Below are positions 26,868-36,633 of a stretch of DNA of 64,000 nucleotides, piece by piece. The translations under genes and the position numbers were made by a program. The notes below the pieces were generated by a model that saw nothing but the letters and a program-made list of their open reading frames with translations, was not told where the DNA came from and made no database searches. Each line of letters begins with the position of its first letter. Position 1 is the first letter of the stretch. This DNA comes from Wocania_A spongiicola. Its GTDB lineage: Bacteria; Bacteroidota; Bacteroidia; Flavobacteriales; Flavobacteriaceae. The stretch spans positions 62,001 to 126,000 of the forward strand of contig NZ_JAMFLZ010000007.1 in NCBI RefSeq assembly GCF_023502325.1, read 5' to 3'.

Positions 26868-29800
26868 ATGCTGAAGAAACAAGGTCTTTATTTACCCGAA
26901 TTTGAACATGAAAATTGTGGTGCTGGTTTTATTTGTAACCTTAAAGGAGAAAAAACCAACCAAATTATACACGACGCTTTAGAAATTTTAGTAAAACTAG
27001 AACATCGAGGTGGTGTAAGTGCCGATGGAAAAACTGGTGATGGTGCTGGCTTATTAATAGATATTCCTCATACATATTTTAAAAGGGTTTGCGATTTTAA
27101 AATTCCTGTTCAAGGAAAGTATGCTGTTGGTATGGTGTTTTTACCAAAAAACAGTAACCAATACAAATTTTGCAAAAGCACTTTTGAAAAAGAAATAATA
27201 GCGCAAGGGCTTTCCGTTTTAGGCTGGAGAGAAGTTCCTGTAGATGCTTCTCATTTAGGAGAAATTGCATTAGCATCTGAACCTAATATAGAACAACTAT
27301 TTATAGGAAAAACGAATGACATTTCTGAAGATGTATTTAAAGCAAAATTATATGCTGCTCGTAAAATAACAGAACACACAATAGCCAATTCCAAAATGTC
27401 TGAAAGCTCATATTTTTATGTTTCGAGCTTATCAACAACAACACTAATTTATAAAGGCATTATTATGCCTGAAGACATTGGTCCTTATTATAAAGATTTA
27501 CAAGAAACAGATTTAGTAACACGACTTGCATTAGTACACCAACGTTTTTCCACTAACACGATGCCAACGTGGGAGTTAGCACAACCATTTAGGTTTATGT
27601 GTCAAAATGGTGAAATAAACACGCTTCGAGGCAATGTTAGTAGAATGCGTGTTCGTGAAGAGATTATGAAAAGTGAGGTTTTTGGGCCTCAAATAGATAA
27701 GTTATTTCCAATTATTTTACCTGGAAAATCAGATTCAGCTTCAATGGATATGGTGGTTGAATTATTAACACATACAGGCAGATCTTTGCCAGAAGTTATG
27801 ATGATGATGATTCCAGAAGCCTGGGAAAAACATAAAACCATGTCACCAGAACGCAAAGCATTTTACGAATATAATGCTTGTATTATGGAGCCTTGGGACG
27901 GGCCAGCATCAGTGCCTTTTACAGACGGAAACTACATAGGCGCTTTATTAGATCGTAATGGGTTAAGGCCATCAAGATATACAGTCACAAAAAGTGGTAA
28001 ACTTATTATGTCATCAGAAATAGGTGTTGTAGATATCGCTGCAGAAGATGTTGAAACTCATGGCCGTTTAGAACCAGGAAAAATGTTCTTGGTAGACATG
28101 AATGAAGGACGCATTATAAATGATGAAGAAATTAAAAGTAAAATTGTTCTGGAAAGACCATATAAAAAATGGCTAAACAAAACAAGGTTACATTTAAAAG
28201 ATATACCATATAATAACGAAACATGCCCTATAGAAACCATAGATATTAAAACAAGGCAACGCTTATTTAACTATACGTTTGAAGATATTCAAGAAGTTAT
28301 TACACCTATGGCCATTAATGGTAAAGAAGCTTTAGGTTCGATGGGTATAGATACGCCTTTAGCAGTTTTGTCAGACAAACCTCAACTCATTTCAAACTAC
28401 TTTAAACAATTATTCGCTCAAGTTACCAATCCGCCTTTAGATGGTATTCGCGAAGAAATTGTAACAGATATAAGCTTAAACCTTGGTAAAGACCGTAATA
28501 TTTTTAGTATTACCGAAAGACAATGTAGAAAACTTAGAATTCAAAACCCTGTAATTTCTAATGCCGATTTAGAAAAAATACGATGTATTTCAGTTGAAAG
28601 TTTTAAAGCGGAAACTATAGAAATGTTATACCCTAAAGCAAAAGGGCTTAATGGGCTTGAAGATGCTTTAGATGATATTATTGTTCAAATTGAAAAGGCC
28701 CTAGATAGAAAAACTAATATTATTATTTTATCAGATAGAGGTGTTAATAAAGAGTTGGCTCCAATTCCAGCCTTATTAGCATGTTCGTATGTAAATCATC
28801 AAATGAATCGTTTACGTAAGCGCTCTTATTTTGATATTATTATTGAATCTGCAGAACCTCGTGAACCGCATCATTTTGCAACCTTATTTGGTTATGGTGC
28901 AAGTGCTATTAATCCATATATGGTAAACGAAATTATCCGAATGCAAGTAAAGGATGGCTTCATTACTGATATGGACGAACAAAAAGCAGTTGATAATTTT
29001 AATAAAGCTATAGGAAAAGGCATCCTTAAAATAATGAACAAAATAGGAATCTCTACACTGCATTCGTATCGAGGTTCTCAAATTTTTGAAATCGTAGGTT
29101 TTAATTCTCAATTCGTTGAAAAATACTTTCCTTATACCGCTTCAAGAATTGAAGGCATTGGTTTATATGAAATTGAAAAGGAAATTAATGAACGCTATAA
29201 ATATGCATATCCTGATAATTTAATAGATAAACGTTTAGGTTTAAATATTGGAGGCGATTACCGTTGGAGACGTAATGGTGAAAGACATATGTTTAATCCA
29301 ACAACTGTTGCAAAGCTGCAGCAAGCTGTTAGGTTAAGCGATCAAGCCAGCTATAATGTTTATGCTAAAGCTATTAATGAGCAGTCAGAAAACTTAATGA
29401 CTATTCGCGGTTTATTTGAATTTGATAATTTTGATCCTATTCCTTTAGATGAAGTAGAGCCTTGGACAGAAATTGTAAAACGATTTAAAACAGGTGCGAT
29501 GTCATACGGGTCAATTTCTCGTGAAGCACACGAAAACTTAGCCATTGCTATGAATCGTATTGGAGGCAAATCTAATTCTGGTGAAGGTGGTGAAGACAGA
29601 AAACGTTTTCAACCAGATGTAAATGGAGACAGTAGAAATTCAGCAATAAAACAAGTTGCTTCTGGTCGTTTTGGGGTAACATCTCATTATCTAACTAATG
29701 CCAAAGAGATTCAAATAAAAATGGCTCAAGGGGCAAAACCAGGAGAAGGTGGTCAATTACCAGGCGAAAAAGTATTACCATGGATTGCAGCCGCTCGTAA

Positions 29801-31379
29801 TTCAACCCCTTTTGTTGGGTTGATTTCTCCGCCTCCACACCACGACATATATTCTATTGAAGATTTAGCACAATTAATTTACGATTTAAAAAATGCAAAT
29901 CGCGAAGCCAGAATAAACGTAAAATTAGTATCAGAAGTTGGAGTTGGCACTATAGCAGCTGGAGTTGCAAAAGCAAAAGCAGATGTTGTTTTAATTGCTG
30001 GATATGATGGCGGTACAGGAGCCTCTCCTCTAACCTCATTAAAACATGCAGGGCTCCCTTGGGAGTTAGGCTTAGCTGAAGCACAACAAACTTTAGTTTT
30101 AAATAAATTAAGAAGTAGAATAGTTGTGGAATGTGATGGGCAATTAAAAACTGGTCGAGATGTTGCTATAGCTACTTTACTTGGCGCAGAAGAATTTGGT
30201 TTTGCTACTGCTCCTTTGGTTGCTTCGGGTTGTATTATGATGCGTAAATGTCACTTAAATACTTGTCCTGTTGGAATTGCTACTCAAGATAAAGAGTTAC
30301 GAAAAAACTTTAAAGGCACTCCAGAACATGTTATTAATTTCTTCTATTATATAGCCGAAGAGCTACGTGGTATTATGGCGCAGCTAGGGTTTAGAACCAT
30401 GGAGGAAATGATTGGGCAAACCCATAAAATAAATGCTAATAAAGCTATAAAGCATTATAAAGCAAAAGGCTTAGATTTATCTTCAATCTTACACAGACCT
30501 GCTGTTTATAAAGAAATGGAAGTTAAAAACTCAGAAAAGCAAGATCATGCTTTAGATAGTGTTATGGATTTTCAAATTTTGAAAGATTCACACAGAGCGC
30601 TATATAGAAAAGAAAAAATGACTTTAGCTTATCCAATTAATAATACAAATAGAACGGTTGGAGCAATAGTTAGTAACGAGATTTCAAAAAAGTATGGGCA
30701 TCTTGGTTTACCAGAAGACACTTTAAACATCAGCTTTACTGGCTCAGCAGGACAAAGCTTTGGAGCTTTTGGGGCACACGGATTAACTTTCAAATTAGAA
30801 GGTAATACAAATGATTATTTAGGAAAAGGTTTATCTGGAGCCAAATTAATTGTAAAAAAACCTGCAAAAGCTGATTTTATTGCAGAAAATAACATCATTA
30901 TTGGTAATGTTTGTTTGTTTGGAGCCGTAGAAGGCGAAGCCTATATTAACGGAATAGCAGGCGAACGTTTTGCTGTACGTAACTCTGGGGCAACAGCTGT
31001 AGTTGAAGGTGTTGGAGATCATTGCTGTGAGTATATGACTGGTGGAAAAGTAATTGTTTTAGGTAAAACAGGACGAAACTTTGCCGCTGGAATGAGTGGT
31101 GGAATTGCATATGTTTACGACCCTGAAAATAAATTTACTAACGGACTATGTAATACAGAAACAATTGAATTTGAAGATATTTTAGCAGAAGATGCTAATG
31201 ATTTAAAAGGTTTGATTGAAAAACATGTAAGCTATACAGGTAGTAATAGAGGTAAAGAAATATTAACAAATTGGGAATCTACTTTAAACCATTTTGTTAG
31301 GGTGATGCCTACAGAATACAAACGTGCATTGAAGCGCTTGGAGACTGAGGAACAAATGGTTGAAGAATTAACAGTATAA
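26868..31379 (+). CDS. gltB: Glutamate synthase, large subunit
   Basis: Taken from the ATG at 26868 the protein has 1503 residues, the normal size; a GTG at 26817 would add 17 residues unlike the family. Cys17 in HENCGAGFICN becomes the N-terminal nucleophile of the class II glutaminase domain after propeptide removal. The central and FMN-binding domains follow (EVGVGTIAAGVAKAKADVVL, GYDGGTGASPLTS), then the 3Fe-4S cysteines in CIMMRKCHLNTCPVGIATQ, and a C-terminal beta-helix (FAAGMSGGIAYVYD). With GltD it makes glutamate from glutamine and 2-oxoglutarate. gltD starts 4 bp after it. Confidence 0.95.
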   Translation: MLKKQGLYLPEFEHENCGAGFICNLKGEKTNQIIHDALEILVKLEHRGGVSADGKTGDGAGLLIDIPHTYFKRVCDFKIPVQGKYAVGMVFLPKNSNQYKFCKSTFEKEIIAQGLSVLGWREVPVDASHLGEIALASEPNIEQLFIGKTNDISEDVFKAKLYAARKITEHTIANSKMSESSYFYVSSLSTTTLIYKGIIMPEDIGPYYKDLQETDLVTRLALVHQRFSTNTMPTWELAQPFRFMCQNGEINTLRGNVSRMRVREEIMKSEVFGPQIDKLFPIILPGKSDSASMDMVVELLTHTGRSLPEVMMMMIPEAWEKHKTMSPERKAFYEYNACIMEPWDGPASVPFTDGNYIGALLDRNGLRPSRYTVTKSGKLIMSSEIGVVDIAAEDVETHGRLEPGKMFLVDMNEGRIINDEEIKSKIVLERPYKKWLNKTRLHLKDIPYNNETCPIETIDIKTRQRLFNYTFEDIQEVITPMAINGKEALGSMGIDTPLAVLSDKPQLISNYFKQLFAQVTNPPLDGIREEIVTDISLNLGKDRNIFSITERQCRKLRIQNPVISNADLEKIRCISVESFKAETIEMLYPKAKGLNGLEDALDDIIVQIEKALDRKTNIIILSDRGVNKELAPIPALLACSYVNHQMNRLRKRSYFDIIIESAEPREPHHFATLFGYGASAINPYMVNEIIRMQVKDGFITDMDEQKAVDNFNKAIGKGILKIMNKIGISTLHSYRGSQIFEIVGFNSQFVEKYFPYTASRIEGIGLYEIEKEINERYKYAYPDNLIDKRLGLNIGGDYRWRRNGERHMFNPTTVAKLQQAVRLSDQASYNVYAKAINEQSENLMTIRGLFEFDNFDPIPLDEVEPWTEIVKRFKTGAMSYGSISREAHENLAIAMNRIGGKSNSGEGGEDRKRFQPDVNGDSRNSAIKQVASGRFGVTSHYLTNAKEIQIKMAQGAKPGEGGQLPGEKVLPWIAAARNSTPFVGLISPPPHHDIYSIEDLAQLIYDLKNANREARINVKLVSEVGVGTIAAGVAKAKADVVLIAGYDGGTGASPLTSLKHAGLPWELGLAEAQQTLVLNKLRSRIVVECDGQLKTGRDVAIATLLGAEEFGFATAPLVASGCIMMRKCHLNTCPVGIATQDKELRKNFKGTPEHVINFFYYIAEELRGIMAQLGFRTMEEMIGQTHKINANKAIKHYKAKGLDLSSILHRPAVYKEMEVKNSEKQDHALDSVMDFQILKDSHRALYRKEKMTLAYPINNTNRTVGAIVSNEISKKYGHLGLPEDTLNISFTGSAGQSFGAFGAHGLTFKLEGNTNDYLGKGLSGAKLIVKKPAKADFIAENNIIIGNVCLFGAVEGEAYINGIAGERFAVRNSGATAVVEGVGDHCCEYMTGGKVIVLGKTGRNFAAGMSGGIAYVYDPENKFTNGLCNTETIEFEDILAEDANDLKGLIEKHVSYTGSNRGKEILTNWESTLNHFVRVMPTEYKRALKRLETEEQMVEELTV

Positions 31380-31383
31380 TACG

Positions 31384-32847
31384 ATGGGAAAAGTAACAGG
31401 TTTTAAGGAATTCGAAAGACAAGATGAAATATACACACCTGTAAAGGACCGTGTAAAACATTATAAAGAATTTACAGTACCACTTAGTGAAACTGAATTA
31501 ACAAAACAAGGCTCTCGGTGTATGGATTGTGGTATTCCGTTTTGTCATAGCGGTTGTCCGTTAGGGAATTTAATTCCCGATTTTAATCACATGGTACATC
31601 AACAAGAATGGCAAAAAGCGTCATGGATATTACATTCAACAAATAACTTCCCTGAATTTACAGGACGTTTATGTCCTGCACCATGCGAACAGGCTTGTGT
31701 TTTAGGTATTATTGAAGACCCTATTTCTATTGAAAATATAGAAAAAAATATTGTTGAACGCGCTTTTAAAGAAGGTTGGATTAAACCTCAACCTCCAAAA
31801 ATTAGAACAGGAAAAACCATTGCTATTGTCGGTTCTGGACCTGCTGGTTTAGCTGCTGCTCAACAATTAAATAGAGCTGGACACACAGTAACTGTTTTTG
31901 AGCGTGATGACGAAATTGGAGGATTACTACGTTACGGGATTCCTAATTTTAAAATGGAAAAAGGAATTATAGATCGTCGTGTTGCTATTTTAGAAGCCGA
32001 AGGCATCACTTTTAAAACCAATGTGAATGTTGGTGTAAATTATGACGCAGATGAGCTAAAAGCTTTTGATGCAGTAGTGCTATGCGGTGGCGCAACAGAA
32101 AGACGTAGCTTACCAACTCCGGGTATTGATGCAGACGATGTGGTGCAAGCTATGGATTTTTTAACACAGCAAACCAAAGTTTTATTTGGAAAAAAAGTAG
32201 AAAATCAAGTATTAGCAACCGATAAAAATGTGATTGTTATCGGTGGTGGTGATACAGGTTCAGATTGTGTGGGTACATCAAACCGCCAAGGCGCCAAATC
32301 GGTAGTAAATTTTGAAATTATGCCAAAGCCGCCTGGACACCGTTCACCTACTACGCCTTGGCCCTACTGGCCACTGCAATTAAAAACATCATCCTCTCAC
32401 AAAGAGGGTGTAGAACGTAATTGGCTAATAAACACCAAAGAATTTGTAACCGATAAAAACGGAAAACTCACTGCTCTAAAAACTGTAAATGTAGAATGGG
32501 AAATGATTCCTGGAGAACGTCCTAAATTGATAGAAATTAAAGGTACTGAAAAAACATGGCCTTGTGATTTGGCACTTTTAGCTTTAGGTTTTACTGGACC
32601 AGAAAGCACATTAGCTGATAAGTTAGGTATTATAAAAGATGTACGTTCTAATTATAAAGCAGAATACGGAAAGTATCAAACCAATGTTCCAAACATATTT
32701 ACCGCTGGCGATATGCGCCGTGGACAATCGTTAATTGTTTGGGCTATTTCTGAAGGCAGAGAAGCTGCGCGACAAGTAGACATTTACTTAATGGGAAAAT
32801 CAGATTTACCAACTAAAAATGCAGCAGGAGATTTGGTAGGTTTGTAA
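31384..32847 (+). CDS. gltD: Glutamate synthase, small subunit
   Basis: The 487-residue protein has N-terminal cysteines for two 4Fe-4S clusters (CMDCGIPFCHSGCPLGN and CPAPCEQACVLG), an FAD motif (IVGSGPAGLAAAQQL) and an NADPH motif (VIVIGGGDTGSDCVGTS). It passes electrons from NADPH to GltB. The last 105 bp are repeated at 43323-43427, so this 3' end lies at one boundary of a probable genomic island. The gene itself is intact. Confidence 0.95.
   Translation: MGKVTGFKEFERQDEIYTPVKDRVKHYKEFTVPLSETELTKQGSRCMDCGIPFCHSGCPLGNLIPDFNHMVHQQEWQKASWILHSTNNFPEFTGRLCPAPCEQACVLGIIEDPISIENIEKNIVERAFKEGWIKPQPPKIRTGKTIAIVGSGPAGLAAAQQLNRAGHTVTVFERDDEIGGLLRYGIPNFKMEKGIIDRRVAILEAEGITFKTNVNVGVNYDADELKAFDAVVLCGGATERRSLPTPGIDADDVVQAMDFLTQQTKVLFGKKVENQVLATDKNVIVIGGGDTGSDCVGTSNRQGAKSVVNFEIMPKPPGHRSPTTPWPYWPLQLKTSSSHKEGVERNWLINTKEFVTDKNGKLTALKTVNVEWEMIPGERPKLIEIKGTEKTWPCDLALLALGFTGPESTLADKLGIIKDVRSNYKAEYGKYQTNVPNIFTAGDMRRGQSLIVWAISEGREAARQVDIYLMGKSDLPTKNAAGDLVGL
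32743..32847 (+). repeat. Direct repeat (gltD 3' end), left copy; candidate attL
   Basis: These 105 bp are the last 35 codons of gltD, stop included. 102 of the 105 positions match 43323-43427, in the same orientation. The match starts sharply at GCTATTTC and stops right after the stop codon. The two copies are 10,580 bp apart and bracket the accessory gene block. Confidence 0.9.
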
Positions 32848-32866
32848 TTAATAATGTATAGAACCA

Positions 32867-33241
32867 CTAATGTTGATGGCATTTGCCATTTGCACTTTTA
32901 GTTTTACGCTTACATCTTGAGCCTGACTTAGTTTTTCCAGTACATTGGGTAGCAACAGATTTCTTACTAACATTATTAACATTATTTTTAGATTGAGAAG
33001 TTCGAGAAGAGGTTAAATTACTCTTAGGAGTATTTGCTTTTGTAGGTTTGCAAACTGAACAAGCTTCAAAACCTAAGGCCTTAGCCTTATCTATAGTTGT
33101 TTCCTTTTTTGAATACTTAAGATATCTACATGAATCTTTATGATATTTTCCGCCTGTTTTTGTAGTATAAACAGTTTGCGCATAAATATTAGAAACAAAT
33201 GCAATCGAAATAAATAAAAAAACTATTTTTAATAACTTCAC
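32867..33241 (-). CDS. Secreted cysteine/histidine-rich protein
   Basis: The 124-residue protein has a signal peptide (to about residue 21, NIYAQ) and two small metal-binding-like modules. The first is YHKDSCRYLKYSKKET through CSVCKP, a pattern often fused to nucleases. The second is QCTGKTKSGSRCKRKTK with CHQH at the C-terminus, like DUF5763. A basic Ser/Asn linker joins them. Its start overlaps the thermonuclease stop by 4 bp, so the pair probably work together; elsewhere such modules occur on the same chain as a nuclease. Confidence 0.65.
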   Translation of the reverse strand: MKLLKIVFLFISIAFVSNIYAQTVYTTKTGGKYHKDSCRYLKYSKKETTIDKAKALGFEACSVCKPTKANTPKSNLTSSRTSQSKNNVNNVSKKSVATQCTGKTKSGSRCKRKTKSANGKCHQH

Positions 33242-33744
33242 TCCTTAACTTTTTTTTTTTTATTTTCTCTCCATTCCCAAGGAGGAACTACATTTTTATC
33301 TTGCCATAAGCCTATTTTATTTGATTTAGCCTCGTTTTCTAAATCTTGCAAATGTTTATCTTTAGAATATTTAACATAATGCCAAGCTAAACCTTGTTTT
33401 ATAAGTTCATGACTTAAGTTTAAAGAATCATTGTAGATCACATTGCATATAAAACGACCGTAACGATCTTTCTTTAAATGTTCTAGTTTTACGTTTTTAC
33501 TAAAAATCACATCTGATGTAAATTGTTTTGCCTTTGCTGAAAAGGGTTGTTTTCTCTCAGGACAATCTATATTAGCCACTCTCACTTTTATTAGTGTGGA
33601 ATCTTTTGTTAAAAGTTTAAAAGTGTCTCCATCTGTTATTGCAACAACTTTACCTAAGATGGTTTTTTCTTGAATAGAAATATTACAAAGGAATGGTGTT
33701 GATAATATGATGAAGTAGAAATAAAACAGAAAAGGTTTGAGCAT
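33238..33744 (-). CDS. Secreted thermonuclease (SNase-like) family protein
   Basis: The 168-residue protein has an N-terminal signal or anchor (1-22) and an SNase OB fold. The active-site pattern is preserved: Arg/Glu in VRVANIDCPERKQPF and Arg in KKDRYGRFICNV, as in Arg35, Glu43 and Arg87 of staphylococcal nuclease. It cuts DNA and RNA outside the cytoplasm. It is transcribed just before the Cys-rich partner (4-bp overlap). It follows the broken gene at 33882 by 137 bp and may belong to the same long operon. Confidence 0.85.
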   Translation of the reverse strand: MLKPFLFYFYFIILSTPFLCNISIQEKTILGKVVAITDGDTFKLLTKDSTLIKVRVANIDCPERKQPFSAKAKQFTSDVIFSKNVKLEHLKKDRYGRFICNVIYNDSLNLSHELIKQGLAWHYVKYSKDKHLQDLENEAKSNKIGLWQDKNVVPPWEWRENKKKKVKE

Positions 33745-33881
33745 TTATTATTCTATAGGAATCCGAATTTTGGTTTCATTAATATTCATTCTTGTTTTAT
33801 TCAAAGTTACGTATTTTGGTTCTTGCTTTTCTCTAAAAAAATATAAAGACAGATAATAATTAAGGTTTTGAATATATGTTT

Positions 33882-34094
33882 TTAATTCATTCCTCCAAAT
33901 AGTGCAACAATACCCATTGCTATAAAATGGCCTATTTTACTTAAAAGTCCTCATACAATTAAAAACCCTATAGCTCCAAAAAAACTATTAGGTTCAATCC
34001 AGTTCCAAGCCATTATCCCTGACCCAATTGAAATCCCTATTGTTACTATCCACATTAATCCAATTAATGCTCCTCCATTGTCTGAATTACTCAT
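33882..34094 (-). pseudogene. Small membrane-protein gene broken by an in-frame TGA
   Basis: On the minus strand an ATG at 34092-34094 opens a 71-codon frame beginning MSNSDNGGALIGLMWIVTIG. It has two glycine-rich hydrophobic helices and ends IVALFGGMN before TAA at 33882. Codon 48 (33951-33953) is TGA, between FLIV and GLLSKIG. The frame continues without any other fault, so a single change (for example TGG to TGA) broke it recently, or two short peptides are made. It lies 22 bp after the HsdR_N gene, at the normal operon spacing. The 372-bp gap 33745-34116 holds nothing else. Confidence 0.55.
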
Positions 34095-34116
34095 ATTTTT
34101 TTATATTAATTAATTT

Positions 34117-35169
34117 TTAATCTATATATAAGCCAAGAGTTTTTAGAAGCTGTTCCTCAAATTGATAAATATCATCAACAGACTGAATGATTTCTCTTGT
34201 TTCATTTTTATCCTCACCAATTATTCCTAAATATTTTGTGCTTGCGTTTAAATGCAATCGGCATAATGGTTTTCGGTTGTTATCGTCTAATAGAATTCCG
34301 AAATAGGATTGTGTATCCCGATGAACAATTCTACTTATATCAAGTTTACGTCTTAGAATTGCTATAACTATTCTAAATCCTTCTAATTCCTCTTCTGTAG
34401 TAACAACTTTGCTTTCTTCCTCTACTACTTCTATAGAGTCTAACTCTTGCTTTTCCGCTTCTTTATTTAATGCTGAGTTTAAACGGTCATTTACTTTTTC
34501 ACTTATGGTTTGATTAAAAGCTTTATGAACTAAAACAGTAAATTCATCCATTACTTTTTCAGTTAATCTGCCCGAATAAACTTTGTTGGCAAAAAGCTTT
34601 GTAAAATCATAGCGAGGATTAACTAATTCTTCAGCAATGCATTTCTTAATTTCTTTAGTATATTTTAGCGCACTTGCATTATTTACTATTTTATTGACAT
34701 CAAAATTTGATTTATGAAACTTTAATATTTCATGAACTTCGTTATCTTTAATTTTGGTGATATCGAACTCTAAAAATGGTTTTTCATCCATTTTATTAGT
34801 CTGTTCTAAATCTGTATAAAAACGATATTGTATGCCGTTAGTAAGTAAAGCAAAACGTGTTTTTGTGGTATGAAAATATCTAAACAGTTGTGAATTATGA
34901 TTGTCTAAACTTTCTTTCCAATTTTTGCATTCTATAATTAATATAGGCGTGTTATTTTGAAAAATAGCATAATCAACTTTTTCTCCTTTCTTCATGCCTA
35001 AATCTGCTGTGAATTCTGGTACGACTTCAGTAGGGTTAAAGGAATCATAGCCCAAAATGTTTATAAATGGTAAAACAAAAGCATGCTTTGTAGATTCTTC
35101 TGTTTCTATTTTATTTTTTAACTTGTTAATCTTATCAGCTAAAGCTTTTAGTTGGTTTTGGATTTCCAT
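34117..35169 (-). CDS. HsdR_N-type restriction endonuclease-like protein
   Basis: The 350-residue protein starts with a short coiled coil and then an HsdR N-terminal nuclease domain (about 22-150). The PD-(D/E)xK residues are visible as Asp66 in KVDYAIF and Glu80-x-Lys82 in LIIECKNW; YRFYTDLE and RFALLTNGIQ follow as in type I R subunits. No helicase is attached. An acidic linker (SIEVVEEESKVVTTEEELE) leads to a C-terminal domain (about 265-350) of unknown type. It is a stand-alone DNA-cutting candidate in the island operon, 4 bp after the DUF4236 gene. Confidence 0.8.
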   Translation of the reverse strand: MEIQNQLKALADKINKLKNKIETEESTKHAFVLPFINILGYDSFNPTEVVPEFTADLGMKKGEKVDYAIFQNNTPILIIECKNWKESLDNHNSQLFRYFHTTKTRFALLTNGIQYRFYTDLEQTNKMDEKPFLEFDITKIKDNEVHEILKFHKSNFDVNKIVNNASALKYTKEIKKCIAEELVNPRYDFTKLFANKVYSGRLTEKVMDEFTVLVHKAFNQTISEKVNDRLNSALNKEAEKQELDSIEVVEEESKVVTTEEELEGFRIVIAILRRKLDISRIVHRDTQSYFGILLDDNNRKPLCRLHLNASTKYLGIIGEDKNETREIIQSVDDIYQFEEQLLKTLGLYID

Positions 35170-35173
35170 TGTT

Positions 35174-35698
35174 TTAGTTTTCTATTAATATTAAACACAT
35201 TGAAGCAATTTCTGAAACCTCTGATTTATCAGCAGTTTGAATATCTTTTACAGCTTCATCAATACAAATCATTAAATTTCTTGCTATTATTTTAATTTCA
35301 TCAATAGAATTATCTTTGTAGATATTTGCGCAAAAGTCTCCACAAGTAGCTAACTTATTTTTATCAGATGCTTTCTTCCATTCAATAATTTTTGATTTAT
35401 GTAATGTTCCTCCTTGATACCATTGATTTACTGGTTTTGAGACCTCATTTTTACATGAAACAATAGTTAATGCTGAACCAAGCAATAGAAACAAAATAAA
35501 TATTAATAAACAACCACTACTCTTAGATTTACTAAAAGCCTTTCTATAAGTAACTCCTGGGATTCCTGTTTTAACAGAAAACCCTTTTGAGCTTACAGAA
35601 CCTGATTTATTTCTGTAACTAGGTCTTACTCCAGATTTGCTTACATTAAGTCCTAATCCTTTTCCTAACTTTATTCTTTTGTTAAATCTAAAACCCAT
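35174..35698 (-). CDS. DUF4236 domain protein with membrane helix
   Basis: The first 55 residues (MGFRFNKRIKLGKGLGLNVS, SGVRPSYRNKSGSVSSKGFS, VKTGIPGVTYRK) are a clear DUF4236 domain. One transmembrane helix follows (about 62-82), then an outward helical domain with cysteines (KNKLATCGDFCANIY, NLMICIDEA). DUF4236 has no known biochemical role but often travels with accessory genes. It sits between the vWA-like lipoprotein and the nuclease, with gaps of 6 and 4 bp. Confidence 0.8.
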   Translation of the reverse strand: MGFRFNKRIKLGKGLGLNVSKSGVRPSYRNKSGSVSSKGFSVKTGIPGVTYRKAFSKSKSSGCLLIFILFLLLGSALTIVSCKNEVSKPVNQWYQGGTLHKSKIIEWKKASDKNKLATCGDFCANIYKDNSIDEIKIIARNLMICIDEAVKDIQTADKSEVSEIASMCLILIEN

Positions 35699-35704
35699 TT
35701 TAGT

Positions 35705-36631
35705 TTAAGTTTTTAATATGAAATCTGAAATCACTTTTTCTATATTTGAAGGAATCCCTGAATTTTTAATTTTATAGTTTTTTATTCCCATTTCATCAAA
35801 CCATTTTTCCCAATAAGACTTAATAACATCTTGTGCATAAGCATTGTCATCATTATGACTTGTAATTCCTATTACCAAAACTTCCAAATCATCTAATGCC
35901 GAATTTGCTGGTATAAATCCTAAATTTCTTTTTTCAATTTCATCTTTCCAATCACTTGTATTTAATTTTAATTGATCTAGACTTTTGGGCGTTAAATATG
36001 AGGTTCTATTTTTTTCTTTCATAACTGTTTTGTTATAAAACATGTAACCATCTGTTAGAATAACAAGTATATTCCTATGGCAATCATCAATACAATAATC
36101 TTTAACATGGTCTTTAAAAAAACGCCAAATATCTGACCCTGGGTAACCGCCTGCATTTTGTGCATCTAATTTTGCTAAATCATATAATTTTGAAGGATTA
36201 GTTTTGTAAAGTGAAACCGTTTCTTCTATTTGAGCTTTTGCAGTATTCTTCGTGAAAACAACTTTTAGCTTTTTAGCAATATCATTAATCTTTTCATCGG
36301 AGGGTTCTGGATTAAAAAACAGTTGCATTCTATCTTCAAGTAAAACTAGTTTTTTGTGTTTTACGTGCTCAACAAACGATTTTGCCAAACTTGATAAATA
36401 AGCAGAGTCCTTCTGTTTTATTTTGGTTTCTTCAATTCTATCAGATAAATCTAAAAGCACGCTTATATTAAGGTTGTTTCCCTTTTGTTTTAAAATATAA
36501 TCGGGACAATTACTGGATGTTTCAGTTTTAATAATATGCTCTCCTATTTCAGCATCTTTTTTACTGTCATCTTTACAACAAAATAACGACGAGCTTATTA
36601 AAACGATGACTAAGAACTTTATTTGTTTCAT
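35705..36631 (-). CDS. vWA-like domain lipoprotein
   Basis: The 308-residue protein has a lipobox (SSLFCC, Cys18/19) and a von Willebrand A-like fold. A first strand ISVLLDLSDRIE supplies Asp61 and Ser63 of a MIDAS-like metal site, and ILVILTDGYMFYN (TDG at 193-195) supplies the second loop. vWA domains bind protein partners through a metal; here the protein would be tethered to a membrane. It follows the coiled-coil membrane protein with a 2-bp gap. The metal site lacks the classic DxSxS second Ser, having Arg, so binding may differ. Confidence 0.7.
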   Translation of the reverse strand: MKQIKFLVIVLISSSLFCCKDDSKKDAEIGEHIIKTETSSNCPDYILKQKGNNLNISVLLDLSDRIEETKIKQKDSAYLSSLAKSFVEHVKHKKLVLLEDRMQLFFNPEPSDEKINDIAKKLKVVFTKNTAKAQIEETVSLYKTNPSKLYDLAKLDAQNAGGYPGSDIWRFFKDHVKDYCIDDCHRNILVILTDGYMFYNKTVMKEKNRTSYLTPKSLDQLKLNTSDWKDEIEKRNLGFIPANSALDDLEVLVIGITSHNDDNAYAQDVIKSYWEKWFDEMGIKNYKIKNSGIPSNIEKVISDFILKT

Positions 36632-36633
36632 AA

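Noticed and set aside
33951..33953. TGA read as an amino acid (recoding or selenocysteine)
   Set aside because: Dozens of neighbouring genes use normal Trp codons and TGA stops (for example at 63831), and no SECIS-like structure was seen. A point mutation is simpler.
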